Source: Marinilabiliaceae bacterium (lineage in GTDB: Bacteria; Bacteroidota; Bacteroidia; Bacteroidales; Marinilabiliaceae). From it: 64,000 nucleotides of DNA. Position 1 is the stretch's first letter. Every line of letters begins with the position of its first letter. The position numbers and the translations under genes are program-made. The stretch lies in NCBI GenBank assembly GCA_016933045.1, contig JAFGBR010000018.1:1-64000 (forward strand), written 5' to 3'. Below are positions 16,938 to 26,677 of the stretch, piece by piece. A model generated the notes under the pieces. It had not been told where the DNA came from. It saw only the letters and a list, made by a program, of their open reading frames with translations, and made no database searches.

Positions 16938-19442
16938 CTACTTATTTTCTGTCAATAACTCCTTATTTTTCTTTCCTTGTTTCCTCTTAATTAATTCAAC
17001 AACTACAACCCCGGCTATTGCAAGCAACAATAATATCGAAGAAACATAAGATATTGTATTTCCTATTTTATACGAAATAGGATCGAACTCAAATGTTATT
17101 TCGTGATTACCCGAAGGTACCATCATTGCTCTCAAAATATAGTTTACTCTAAAATGATCTGCCTGTTCACCATCAATTTTCACTGTCCAGCCTTTTGGAT
17201 AATATATTTCGGAAAAAACAGCCAACTGGTCGGTAAGCGAATTTGTTTTATATATCAATTTATTAGGGGCATACGATTGTAGTTTTATTGTTGCAGACGA
17301 ATCGGCAATAATTGATGAAGGTAACATTTTCTCAAAACGTTTATCAACAATAGCAGTTCGTTCAACATCAACTTTTCCAACCTGAGCAATTTCGGCATTT
17401 GCATCGGGTACAATAATATACGAATTTACAAACCATGCATTTCCTAAAGCATGAATATTTGTAAGTGGTGGATTACCCGGATTATAAATTATATATTTAG
17501 TATTTAGCATGTTAATAGAGTTCAACCCGATAAACACTGAATCGATTCCGGCTTGTGTTTTTACTGTTCTAAGCCGCGAACTAAGTTGTTGTATTTCGGG
17601 CGATAAATGATGTTCAATCATATCCTGATAGCGGTTAATCTTTGCTCCAGAATAACCTCCTATTGACTTATGAAAGTATGAAGTAGATGCATCATTCCAT
17701 GGGTTTACTGCTATATTTAATACACGGTAATCAATACTTTTATCCTTAAGTATCTCTTTATCGGCCAATGATGGAGTAAAGGGTACTTCAGCCTTTCTAT
17801 TAGCAACAAAATTATCGTTATTAAGGTAACGTTTATTAACAGGCCATAAATCAATCAAAACCAAAAGAATTCCTATAACAATGGCATATGAAATTTTAAG
17901 TTTATTTTTTAATACTCCCCAAATAACACCCGCTGTTAACAAAACAAAAATCAAAGACCGGAATGAATCGGCTCTGGCAACCGAAATCCGATCGTTACGC
18001 AACGCATCTAGCAACTGTTGAGGCCATCCCGATGAAGCAAGCTGGGTATCTACTTCACCTGTAAAACTGCCAATAATTGTAGGTATCATCGCAAGTATTA
18101 AAGCAATACCACCAGTTATTATTGAAGCATATTTCAACCCTTTAATGTGTTGCTTAATTTCCAGCTTTTTATCCTGAAACATCTCTTTTAATGCCAGAAT
18201 ACCCAATAACCACATGGCAAAACTCTGTATAAAAACGATGTTTTTTACATCTCTGAATTTATTGTACAGAGGAAAATAGTCAATTGCAAAATTACTTATA
18301 GATGGAAGATATTTTCCCAACGAGAGTAAAAAACTGATAATTACAACTCCCACAAGCCACCATTTAACATTTCCTTTAACAACAAACAATCCTAATACAA
18401 AAAGAAATATGGTTATTGCCCCAAAATAAAAGGGTCCCGATACAATTGGCTGGCTTCCCCAATATAAGGGAACATTTTTAACAAATTTTTTTGCTTCAGC
18501 TTTTCCCTGAAATTTTTCAATTAAACCATATAACTCAGAGTTTTCACCAAGCGGTTCACTCATACCTCCTCCTTTTAAACGAGGAATAAATGCTGTAAGA
18601 GATTCTGAAAAATCATAACTATAACCAAGAATGTAATCTTTTGACAAACCTGTTTTACCCTGATTATCACTAACTGTTAACTCATTTTGTCCACGGGTTG
18701 AATATTGCGAATACTCTTTGGTTGCTATCATGTAATTGGCATTGGTACCAACACCAATTAACATTGGCAACAACAAGTATAATACACTAATAATTATATT
18801 TTTCCCATTTTTTTGCTTTATGGCGAAAAACAATTCAACTATACCAAATATAAGTATGCAAATAAATATATAATAGTTAATTTGAGGATGTTCAGATGCA
18901 ATTTCTAACGATAAAAAGAGAGCAGTGATAACAGCTCCCATCAATTTATTTTTATGGAAGGTATAATAAATTGCTCCTATTAATGGTGTCATATATGCTA
19001 ATGCCCACAGTTTAGCCATGTGGCCGGCTCCAACCAAAATAAAAAAATGACTACCAAAAGAATATAAAAGAGCACCAACCAAACTTAACCAGGGATTAAC
19101 TCCAAATAGTAAAAGGCAAAAAAATGAACCAAGAATCAAAATTATTAAAAAAGATGCCGGATAAGCAAAAATCATTTTCTCTAATCTCCTTATATCTTTA
19201 GCAACATTTCCACTTAATTTTGCCCAAAAAGTAATGTTAGGCATACCTCCAAACATAGAATTGCTCCAATGAGTAACTTCACCGGTATTACTATAATACT
19301 TTGATGATTCTTCAAGTGCCCCACGTGATGCTAACCTATCATGTTCATATAATTTCTTGTTTTCGAGCAAAGGACTAAAGTAAACATAACTAATAATAAT
19401 TGCAGCTGCAATCGCTATAATATAAGGGAGTTTCTTCTTCAT
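16938..19442 (-). CDS. YfhO family membrane protein (GT-C-like)
   Basis: An 834-residue protein with about 13 membrane helices and a large extracytoplasmic C-terminal domain ending in a last helix and a Lys-rich tail. The N-terminal loop after TM1 contains EHDRLASRGALEE and a MFGGMPNITFW segment, typical of the YfhO/DUF6541-like GT-C glycosyltransferase group. In Firmicutes YfhO-type proteins glycosylate lipoteichoic acid; in Bacteroidota the substrate is unknown. It is divergent from the wzx gene over 58 bases and upstream of the deacetylase. A role in decorating surface glycans using a polyprenyl-linked sugar is inferred. Confidence 0.85.
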   Translation of the reverse strand: MKKKLPYIIAIAAAIIISYVYFSPLLENKKLYEHDRLASRGALEESSKYYSNTGEVTHWSNSMFGGMPNITFWAKLSGNVAKDIRRLEKMIFAYPASFLIILILGSFFCLLLFGVNPWLSLVGALLYSFGSHFFILVGAGHMAKLWALAYMTPLIGAIYYTFHKNKLMGAVITALFLSLEIASEHPQINYYIFICILIFGIVELFFAIKQKNGKNIIISVLYLLLPMLIGVGTNANYMIATKEYSQYSTRGQNELTVSDNQGKTGLSKDYILGYSYDFSESLTAFIPRLKGGGMSEPLGENSELYGLIEKFQGKAEAKKFVKNVPLYWGSQPIVSGPFYFGAITIFLFVLGLFVVKGNVKWWLVGVVIISFLLSLGKYLPSISNFAIDYFPLYNKFRDVKNIVFIQSFAMWLLGILALKEMFQDKKLEIKQHIKGLKYASIITGGIALILAMIPTIIGSFTGEVDTQLASSGWPQQLLDALRNDRISVARADSFRSLIFVLLTAGVIWGVLKNKLKISYAIVIGILLVLIDLWPVNKRYLNNDNFVANRKAEVPFTPSLADKEILKDKSIDYRVLNIAVNPWNDASTSYFHKSIGGYSGAKINRYQDMIEHHLSPEIQQLSSRLRTVKTQAGIDSVFIGLNSINMLNTKYIIYNPGNPPLTNIHALGNAWFVNSYIIVPDANAEIAQVGKVDVERTAIVDKRFEKMLPSSIIADSSATIKLQSYAPNKLIYKTNSLTDQLAVFSEIYYPKGWTVKIDGEQADHFRVNYILRAMMVPSGNHEITFEFDPISYKIGNTISYVSSILLLLAIAGVVVVELIKRKQGKKNKELLTENK

Positions 19443-19500
19443 CGTATTGATTTTTCATTAATTTCGCATGCTAAAAGTATAAATTAAATTTGAAAATTTT

Positions 19501-20997
19501 GTGGGTATAGTTGCAAAACAAACAATCAAAGGAGCGGTATGGTCCTATTTAGGAGTTATTATTGGATTTATTACAACAACCTATCTTTATACTCAATACT
19601 TAACCCCCGAAGTAGTTGGACTATTTGGATTACTTGGTGCAATTACTACAATAACAAGTACACTTTCGTCAATTGGTTTTAATACTGTTACAAACCGATT
19701 TTTTCCTTATTTCAGAGATAAAAAATCAGGTCATAATGGATATCTGTTTGTTGTTATTATACCACAAATGATTGGTTTTGGAATTTTTATTCTATTTTAC
19801 TTTTTCTACAAAAATAGCATGGTAGAAAACAATATTGATAAATCAGCCTTATTTGCCGAATATGTATATTTAATTGTTCCAATTACCTTTTTTGTTCTTC
19901 TTTTTAATCTTTTTGATATTTATAACCGAGTATTATATAACACTGTTTTTGGTACATTTTTACAAGAGTTTGCCCAAAGATGCTTTATTTTGATCACTAT
20001 TCTATTATTTGTTTTTAAATTTATCTCATTTGAACTATTAATAATAGGCTTTGCAATTGCGATGTCATTAAAAGCTCCAATAATATTTTTGTATTTATTA
20101 TTTAAAGGTGAAATAAATTTCCGCCCTAAATTTGCTTTTTTAACCCGGAAAATGAAAAAGGAAATGTTAAGTGTAGCTCTTTTCTCAATTATTGGAGGCG
20201 TAGGTTCTATGATTGTTTTTAATATTGATAAAGTAGTTATTAATGATTTACTCGATTTAAGCAAAGTAGGAATTTATACAATTGCATGTTATTTTGGTAC
20301 TCTTGTTGTAATTCCTTCTAAACCTTTGTTAAAAATATCAGGAACATTAATTGCCGATGCTTGGGCTAAAAATGATTTAACCACAATACGCGATATTTAC
20401 AATAAGAGCTGCATCAATCAATTTATCATCGGTTGTTTTCTTTTTTTAGGTATATGGTCAAATATCGATAATATTTTAACTATACTAGGCCCTGATTATG
20501 TAGAAGCCAAATGGGTTATCTTTTTTATAGGATTAGGATACTTATTTGATATGCTTACCGGAACTAATGGTTTAATAATACAGTTCTCGAAATATTACAG
20601 GGTTTCCCTTGTATTTACTATAATTCTCGTAGTTATTGTTCTTACATTATTATACCTGTTTATACCGATTTGGGGAATTTATGGTGCTGCCATTTCTATT
20701 GCAGTTGCTTTATTTTTAAATAATTTTTTACGATACATTTTTTTATTTGTAAAATTTGGATTTCAACCATTTAACTATAAATTTTTAATTATTATAGCAT
20801 TTAATTTGGCATTGTTTTATTTAGTTCAACTAATACCTCAACAGATATTATTTATCGATATATTAATAAGGGGAATAATAATTACAATATTTTCAATTGC
20901 ATTTATTTTATTTACATCAATATCTAGTGACATGCAAACAGTTGGAAAAAACATATTTAAAACCATAAAATCACAAACAGGATATTTTATAAAATAA
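19501..20997 (+). CDS. Wzx-like polysaccharide flippase
   Basis: A 498-residue multi-pass protein with about 14 helices of the MATE/MOP-superfamily polysaccharide_synt type. It would flip undecaprenyl-linked oligosaccharides across the inner membrane. The N-terminus KQTIKGAVWSYLGVIIGFITT is typical. The start is GTG (19501); no ATG occurs before the first helix. A TAAATTTG element at 19485-19492 lies only eight bases upstream, so if used as the -7 box the mRNA would be nearly leaderless. It heads a plus-strand group with a GT2, a methyltransferase and a large membrane protein. No Wzy polymerase is obvious nearby. Confidence 0.88.
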   Translation: MGIVAKQTIKGAVWSYLGVIIGFITTTYLYTQYLTPEVVGLFGLLGAITTITSTLSSIGFNTVTNRFFPYFRDKKSGHNGYLFVVIIPQMIGFGIFILFYFFYKNSMVENNIDKSALFAEYVYLIVPITFFVLLFNLFDIYNRVLYNTVFGTFLQEFAQRCFILITILLFVFKFISFELLIIGFAIAMSLKAPIIFLYLLFKGEINFRPKFAFLTRKMKKEMLSVALFSIIGGVGSMIVFNIDKVVINDLLDLSKVGIYTIACYFGTLVVIPSKPLLKISGTLIADAWAKNDLTTIRDIYNKSCINQFIIGCFLFLGIWSNIDNILTILGPDYVEAKWVIFFIGLGYLFDMLTGTNGLIIQFSKYYRVSLVFTIILVVIVLTLLYLFIPIWGIYGAAISIAVALFLNNFLRYIFLFVKFGFQPFNYKFLIIIAFNLALFYLVQLIPQQILFIDILIRGIIITIFSIAFILFTSISSDMQTVGKNIFKTIKSQTGYFIK

Positions 20998-21016
20998 TAA
21001 TTATTTTAATAAAGCT

Positions 21017-21946
21017 ATGCATATTTCCATCATTATACCATGTTACAATGAAGAGCTTGTGATATTAGAAACATATAAAAAGCTAACCGATGAAATAAAA
21101 AAATTAAATGAAAAATATGAATTAATATTTATCAACGATGGAAGTAATGACTCAACCTTATCAATATTAAAAGAAATAGCTACAAAAGATAATCTAGTAA
21201 AAATTATAAATCTATCACGCAATTTCGGTCATCAAAACGCTGTAACGGCAGGAATAAATAATTGCAATGGGGATATTGCCGTGATAATTGATGCAGATTT
21301 ACAAGATCCACCAAGTGCAATCCCATTAATGATTGAAAAAATGCAATCCGAATCGGCCAACGTAGTTTATGGTGTTAGAAAAGATAGAGAAGGCGAGACG
21401 TGGATAAAATTATTAACTGCTAAAATATTTTATCGATTACTTAATAAACTATCTGATGTAAGTTTTCCTTTAGATACAGGTGATTTTAGAATTATTGACA
21501 GAAGTGTTATTAATCAGTTTAATTCATTAAAAGAAAAAAATAAATATATAAGAGGTTTAATAAGTTGGATGGGTTATAAACAAATACCGTTTTATTATTC
21601 CCGACAAGCAAGGTTTGCCGGAGAAACAAAATACCCATTTAAAAAAATGCTCAAATTAGCACTAACAAGTATTTTCTACTTTTCTAAGAAACCACTAGAC
21701 ATTGCAATATCATTGGGTATTATTAGTGTTTCGATAGGTTTAATATATGTTTTATGGGTTTTTATTTCAATTATTTTTTCATTAGGACATGTTGTTACCG
21801 GCTGGACATCAACAATAGTAATTATTGTTTTCTTTGGTGGAATACAACTACTTACAACTGGCATTTTGGGCAAATACATTGGCAATTTATTTGATGAAGC
21901 AAAAAACAGACCCGAATATATTATTGAAAATAAAATCAATTTTTAA
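21017..21946 (+). CDS. GT2 polyprenyl-phosphate glycosyltransferase (DPM1/GtrB-like)
   Basis: A 309-residue GT-A fold enzyme of glycosyltransferase family 2 with two C-terminal membrane helices (about residues 230-255 and 265-290). Motifs: HISIIIPCYNEE, INDGSNDST, LSRNFGHQNAVTAGI, the DXD-type VIIDADLQDPP, and DTGDFRIIDR. This layout matches DPM1/GtrB/ArnC enzymes that load a hexose onto undecaprenyl phosphate. Its product could feed the membrane-embedded GT-C-like proteins encoded nearby. It is 19 bases downstream of the flippase and 15 upstream of the methyltransferase. Confidence 0.9.
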   Translation: MHISIIIPCYNEELVILETYKKLTDEIKKLNEKYELIFINDGSNDSTLSILKEIATKDNLVKIINLSRNFGHQNAVTAGINNCNGDIAVIIDADLQDPPSAIPLMIEKMQSESANVVYGVRKDREGETWIKLLTAKIFYRLLNKLSDVSFPLDTGDFRIIDRSVINQFNSLKEKNKYIRGLISWMGYKQIPFYYSRQARFAGETKYPFKKMLKLALTSIFYFSKKPLDIAISLGIISVSIGLIYVLWVFISIIFSLGHVVTGWTSTIVIIVFFGGIQLLTTGILGKYIGNLFDEAKNRPEYIIENKINF

Positions 21947-21961
21947 TAAAAAACTTCATTA

Positions 21962-22717
21962 ATGAACCAAAATATAGAAAAAACAGAATTTGACTTTTTA
22001 GTTAATAGTTATAATGAAGAAATTACAAAAGATTTGGGTCGATTTTCAAAATTTAAAGATACAGCTCATATATATAAAACTAAAACACTAAAAAAACTAA
22101 CACAAAAAAATCCTATTCATGGCATTTTAGATTTTGGTTGTGGTATTGGATTAAATATTCCTTATTTAAAATCTCAATTCCCTCATTGTCAGCTTTATGG
22201 TTGTGATGTTTCAAGTGAATCAATTGATGTAGCAAAAAAAACTTTTAACAATTGTATATTTTCTACAATAAAACATCCTAATGAGCTTGAATTTTACAAG
22301 GGTAAAATTGATGCAGTTTTTATAAGTACTGTATTACATCATATACCAACAAACGAACACCAACAATGGCTATACAGCTTATATAACATACTTAACCTCA
22401 ATGGGATATTAGTTGTTTTTGAACATAATATGAGAAATCCATGGACAAATAGAGTTGTGAAAAAAAGTAAAATAGATATTGATGCAACAATGCTTTCACC
22501 AAAATACTGCAAAAAACTTGTATCCAATTTAAATATAAAAACAATCGAACATAATAAGGAAACATTTTTTATCAACACAACTTATCTTCAATATACCTAT
22601 TTTTTTCCTTGGAGAAACAAAATAACTGAAACAATTGAAAGATTATTTGCCTGGCTTCCTTTAGGTGCTCAGTATTGCGTTTATACTAAAAAACATAATA
22701 CCAATGAGAACAATTAA
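21962..22717 (+). CDS. class I SAM-dependent methyltransferase
   Basis: A 251-residue class I methyltransferase. SAM-binding motif I is ILDFGCGIGLNIPYL (about residues 55-69), followed by LYGCDVSSESIDVA (motif II) and an AVFISTVLHHIP segment (motif IV). The acceptor is unknown. The position between a GT2 and a large membrane protein suggests it methylates a sugar in the surface glycan or a lipid intermediate. The next gene starts within its last 14 bases, pointing to translational coupling. Confidence 0.85.
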   Translation: MNQNIEKTEFDFLVNSYNEEITKDLGRFSKFKDTAHIYKTKTLKKLTQKNPIHGILDFGCGIGLNIPYLKSQFPHCQLYGCDVSSESIDVAKKTFNNCIFSTIKHPNELEFYKGKIDAVFISTVLHHIPTNEHQQWLYSLYNILNLNGILVVFEHNMRNPWTNRVVKKSKIDIDATMLSPKYCKKLVSNLNIKTIEHNKETFFINTTYLQYTYFFPWRNKITETIERLFAWLPLGAQYCVYTKKHNTNENN

Positions 22718-24377
22718 TAAAGACGTTTATTTTTTAATGGGATTATTTTTTTTAGTACTCTATTACACCCCTTTTTTTGTATTTTATAAAAATTCATTTA
22801 TTCTTATTCACGATAATTTAGATTGTTTATTTAATCTGCAAATAATTCCGAATTATATTTCAAAATCAGGCCGAATTGAACAATTCATGAATGGAATATC
22901 TTCTGATATGTTTCCATTATCACTTAATTTTACTTCACTATTATTAACAAAACTTGACCCATTTATTGGGTATTTAATTAATGACTTTTTTGTTCGTGTT
23001 ATCGGTTTTATAGGAATGTTTTTATTACTTGATATTTATATCATAAAAAAACATTTAAATAATCGCAATATTTACATCTCATCAATAGCTTTAATATATT
23101 CATTAATAGGTAGTTATAATATATATGGATTAACAATAATGGGTCAGCCTTTATTATTATTAATGTTTATTGATATTTACAAGGGCAATATTAAATGGTG
23201 GAAATTTCTTATAATTTTTTTATTCGCATTTTGGAGTTCATTAATATATATTGGCGTTTTTATCTGTATTATATTATCAGGAGTTTGGCTTCATTACTTC
23301 ATTAAAAATAAAAAACAATTAAATACTCCATTTCTATTATCCATTTTAACATTAATTGTTGGATATATTATATCAGAACATCACCTGATAATGTCAAATA
23401 TATTGGCATCAGATATAATCAATCACAGGGTTGAATGGAGTATTAAACCCTTATCAATAAGTCAAAACATTCAAAAAATATTTTGGGAATTTAGTATTTT
23501 CACGCAACGTCATTCGGGACGTTTCTGTACAATTTTAATTGTTTTTACTACACTATTATCTATAATATTTTCAAAAAAAATTGATAAACTCACTTCATAC
23601 CTGCTAATTATAATATCAAACATTATATTTTTTGTTTTTATTTTCCATTATATCAAGGTTCTATTCGGTAGCCATATTATTCTTTTAAAAATATTTCAAT
23701 GGGATAGGTTTTACTTTTTTCTTCCAACATTATGGATAATCTTATTTGCCAATTCTATACAACAAATATCTCTTTCAAAAGCCTTTAGAAATAATGCATT
23801 GTGCTTTTTTTTATTATTTACTATGATTATTAATGTTTCTTTATTCAATAAAGAATTAAGAACTAATATTTATCATTTTTTTAGTGAAAACATAAAATAC
23901 CCAACATATAAGCAATATTTTGATATTAAACTTTTCAATAACATTAAAAAAGAAATTAATAAAGATCAAGATAAATATAAAGTAGTTAGCTTAGGTTTAC
24001 ATCCATCAATTGCTTTTTTTAACGGGTTTTATTGTATTGATGGTTATACTTTCTCATACCCATTAGCTCATAAACATAAGTTTAGAAAAATAATTGAAAA
24101 AGAATTAAATAAAGATAAAACGTTAAAAGATTATTTTGACAACTGGGGAAGTAGATGTTACTTATTTTCATCTGAGTTAAAGCAAAATTATCTTTTTGGG
24201 AAAGATAATAATAAAGAAATAACTAATTTATCAATTGACATTAACCAGTTCAAAAAAATGGGAGGGCATTATATTATCTCTTCTGTTAAAGTGAATAATA
24301 TCAATGAATTAGGGTTAGTATTAGACAAAACTTTTGAAGGTGAATTTTGGAAGATATATTTATACAGGGCATTATAA
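22704..24377 (+). CDS. large multi-pass membrane protein, probable GT-C-like
   Basis: A 557-residue protein started at the ATG at 22704, which overlaps the methyltransferase by 14 bases; a longer frame from 22665 would overlap by 53. It has about 12 hydrophobic helices and a soluble C-terminal domain of about 150 residues. After TM1 comes HDNLDCLFN, an acidic motif in the first extracytoplasmic loop like the catalytic Asp of GT-C glycosyltransferases. It resembles DUF6044/YkoS-type proteins (from memory, not verified). Together with the GT2 enzyme it could be a lipid-phosphate-sugar-dependent transferase. It converges on pseI with 21 bases between. Confidence 0.65.
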   Translation: MRTINKDVYFLMGLFFLVLYYTPFFVFYKNSFILIHDNLDCLFNLQIIPNYISKSGRIEQFMNGISSDMFPLSLNFTSLLLTKLDPFIGYLINDFFVRVIGFIGMFLLLDIYIIKKHLNNRNIYISSIALIYSLIGSYNIYGLTIMGQPLLLLMFIDIYKGNIKWWKFLIIFLFAFWSSLIYIGVFICIILSGVWLHYFIKNKKQLNTPFLLSILTLIVGYIISEHHLIMSNILASDIINHRVEWSIKPLSISQNIQKIFWEFSIFTQRHSGRFCTILIVFTTLLSIIFSKKIDKLTSYLLIIISNIIFFVFIFHYIKVLFGSHIILLKIFQWDRFYFFLPTLWIILFANSIQQISLSKAFRNNALCFFLLFTMIINVSLFNKELRTNIYHFFSENIKYPTYKQYFDIKLFNNIKKEINKDQDKYKVVSLGLHPSIAFFNGFYCIDGYTFSYPLAHKHKFRKIIEKELNKDKTLKDYFDNWGSRCYLFSSELKQNYLFGKDNNKEITNLSIDINQFKKMGGHYIISSVKVNNINELGLVLDKTFEGEFWKIYLYRAL

Positions 24378-24398
24378 AAAACATTATTAAGTAAATTA

Positions 24399-25415
24399 TT
24401 ATTCAATGTCAGATAATTCAAGAGGCTTTCCTTTACTAAGATTTGATTTTGCATGTTTTCCAATAATTTGATTCAAATAACCTGGATGTAATCCAATACC
24501 TGGTCTAATTGATCGAATATTTTCTTCGCTAAATAGTTCTCCGGCTTTTATATCTTTAACAACAAAAAGTGAACGCCTCCGATTCTGGTCAGTTTCTGAA
24601 ACATTATAGTTCACTTGTCCTAATGCTGCTTCGGCTTGACGTACATTTATAACCATTTCAGCAAATTCGTTTGGTTCCATTGAAAAGGCCGAATCTGGAC
24701 CTCCCAACTTTCTGTTCAGGATGAAATGTTTTTCAACAACAGTTGCTCCTAATGACACTGCCACAGTTGGAACAATATTTCCCATAGTATGATCGGAAAC
24801 CCCAACTTCAACACCAAACTGTTTTTTCATATCAGGTATTGTAAGCAGGTTAGCCTGCTCAATGGTTGCGGGGTATTGAGAAGTACATTTTAATAAGGTA
24901 ATTTGATTGTTTCCAACTTGCTTACACACATCTAATGCCATTTGAATATCACTTTTTTGAGCAACCCCGGTTGAAATAATCATTGGTTTCCCTTTCGATG
25001 CTGCATACTCAATTAATGGAATATCGGTAATCTCGAACGATGCTATTTTATAAATTGGATTATCAATTGTTTCTAAAAAATCAACCCCCTCCTTATCGAA
25101 AGGCGAAGAGAAAAATACTAACCCCAGTTTTTCAGCAATCTCTTTAAGTTTTGGTTGCCATTTGTAAGGCATTGCAGCTTCTTCGTATAATTTCCAAGGT
25201 GTATACCCTTTCCATAAACCTTCAGTTTTAGGTGCAAAAATACCTGTATCCAAATCAATAGTCAAACTTTCGGGTTTATAGGTTTGAACTTTTACAGCAT
25301 CCGCACCGCTGTTTGCCATTGCTTCTATGGTTTTAACTGCAATATCAAAATTATTATTATGATTAGCTGAGAGTTCAGCTATTATGAATACAGGCTGATT
25401 AGTATTGTTCATCAT
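24399..25415 (-). CDS. pseI: pseudaminic acid synthase
   Basis: A 338-residue NeuB-family synthase that condenses 2,4-diacetamido-2,4,6-trideoxy-L-altrose with phosphoenolpyruvate to give pseudaminic acid. The N-terminal TIM barrel starts PVFIIAELSANHNN and includes GADAVKVQTYKPESLT, FSSPFDKEGVDFL and VGVSDHTMGNIVP. The C-terminal SAF/antifreeze-like domain (about residues 280-338) has RRSLFVVKDIKAGE and SIRPGIGLHPG. The SANHNN and YTPWKLYEEA features favour PseI over sialic acid NeuB. The start abuts the ATP-grasp stop; ATG at 25410-25412 is an equally good start. It is the last gene of the pse operon. Confidence 0.93.
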   Translation of the reverse strand: MMNNTNQPVFIIAELSANHNNNFDIAVKTIEAMANSGADAVKVQTYKPESLTIDLDTGIFAPKTEGLWKGYTPWKLYEEAAMPYKWQPKLKEIAEKLGLVFFSSPFDKEGVDFLETIDNPIYKIASFEITDIPLIEYAASKGKPMIISTGVAQKSDIQMALDVCKQVGNNQITLLKCTSQYPATIEQANLLTIPDMKKQFGVEVGVSDHTMGNIVPTVAVSLGATVVEKHFILNRKLGGPDSAFSMEPNEFAEMVINVRQAEAALGQVNYNVSETDQNRRRSLFVVKDIKAGELFSEENIRSIRPGIGLHPGYLNQIIGKHAKSNLSKGKPLELSDIE

Positions 25416-26665
25416 TAATTAAAAATAGTATTATTTTTATTGTAGCAGTTGTATTCAACTAGATTAATATCATTTACTAAAATATTATTAAATACTTCTT
25501 CTGTTGTTTTTAAAGCTTCTTCTCTACTATTACCAACAGCAATTATAACTCCAAATCTTCCAACTGAACTATTTAAATCAGGAACACTAAAGGGAAGTTC
25601 ATGATGAAAACGACAGAGCTTATAATTTGGACTCTCTAATTCATAATCTGTTATACTATTTACCTTATTAACAGAATGGTGAATATTCATTCTTGTAATA
25701 AATTTTACTGATACTGCATTGTGTTTAGGTTCTGTTATCATTTGTTCAAAACTCTTTTTTTCTCCCAAACAATTCCAAATGGTTGTTTTAACAATATCAA
25801 CACCACTTAAATACATAGCAACCTCTCTTAAATAACCTCCCGGAACACGAATTGCAATTTCCAAAATTATTGGCTCTCCATCTTTTAAAATTAATTCACA
25901 AGTTGCTACTCCATTTTCAAGTTCAATTGATTTTATAGCAGTTTCACATATTGTCATAATTTTTTCTTCAATATCTTTTGAAATAACAGAAGGGCCAATA
26001 TGCCTAACTGCAATTCCAAAATTCTCATCTTTTAAAGTAATTCTATCAGACAATGCTAAAAAATGAACTATATTATTTATTACCATCATTGTTACATGAA
26101 CTTCAGGCCCAATAACAAGGCAATCAATAAGAGCTAATTTTGATACAGAAAAATTTAAAGAATTGTTTAACGCATCTTCTAGTTTATCAATATCATCTAT
26201 TATATAGGTTCCTCTTTGGCCAGAACTATCAACCGGTTTAATAATCCATGGGCCTTCTGTTTTTTGTAAAAATTCAAAAGCATCATTGTATTTATTAGTA
26301 ACAATAAAAGGAGATACAGGAACATTGTTTTTAAGAAATGCTTTTCTCATTTCGTACTTATTAGTTGCTTTAATGGCAGTTTCTAAGCTAAAACCATTTA
26401 AATTTAATGCATCTGATACCGCTGCAACAGTTGGCACTGCTGTTTCTGAACAAACAGTCATTACTCCATCAATTTTTTCATTTTTTGCAATTAAGATATT
26501 CCCTTCAATATCTGTAGTGCTACACTTATAGGCTTTATGAGCATATTTTACACCAGGTGCTGAAAGGTTCATATCAGAAGTGATAACTAAATAACCCATC
26601 TCTTTAGCTATCTTAATTGCCTCAACCTGTTCAATACCGGCACCTACTATTAATATTTTCTTCAT
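25415..26665 (-). CDS. ATP-grasp ligase inside the pse operon
   Basis: A 416-residue protein with the three ATP-grasp subdomains. The N-terminal Rossmann-like PurK/CPSase domain starts KILIVGAGIEQVEAIKIAKEMGY. The ATP-binding lid contains WIIKPVDSSGQRGTYII (about residues 133-149). The metal site is CELILKDGEPIILEIAIRVPGG (about 257-278). Such enzymes join a carboxylate, via an acyl phosphate, to an amine or thiol. It is not one of the six standard Pse enzymes, yet it sits between pseG and pseI with spacings of 12 and -1 bases. It may attach an amino or hydroxy acid to an amine of the nonulosonate; this is inference. Confidence 0.85.
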   Translation of the reverse strand: MKKILIVGAGIEQVEAIKIAKEMGYLVITSDMNLSAPGVKYAHKAYKCSTTDIEGNILIAKNEKIDGVMTVCSETAVPTVAAVSDALNLNGFSLETAIKATNKYEMRKAFLKNNVPVSPFIVTNKYNDAFEFLQKTEGPWIIKPVDSSGQRGTYIIDDIDKLEDALNNSLNFSVSKLALIDCLVIGPEVHVTMMVINNIVHFLALSDRITLKDENFGIAVRHIGPSVISKDIEEKIMTICETAIKSIELENGVATCELILKDGEPIILEIAIRVPGGYLREVAMYLSGVDIVKTTIWNCLGEKKSFEQMITEPKHNAVSVKFITRMNIHHSVNKVNSITDYELESPNYKLCRFHHELPFSVPDLNSSVGRFGVIIAVGNSREEALKTTEEVFNNILVNDINLVEYNCYNKNNTIFN

Positions 26666-26677
26666 AATTCAAATGAA

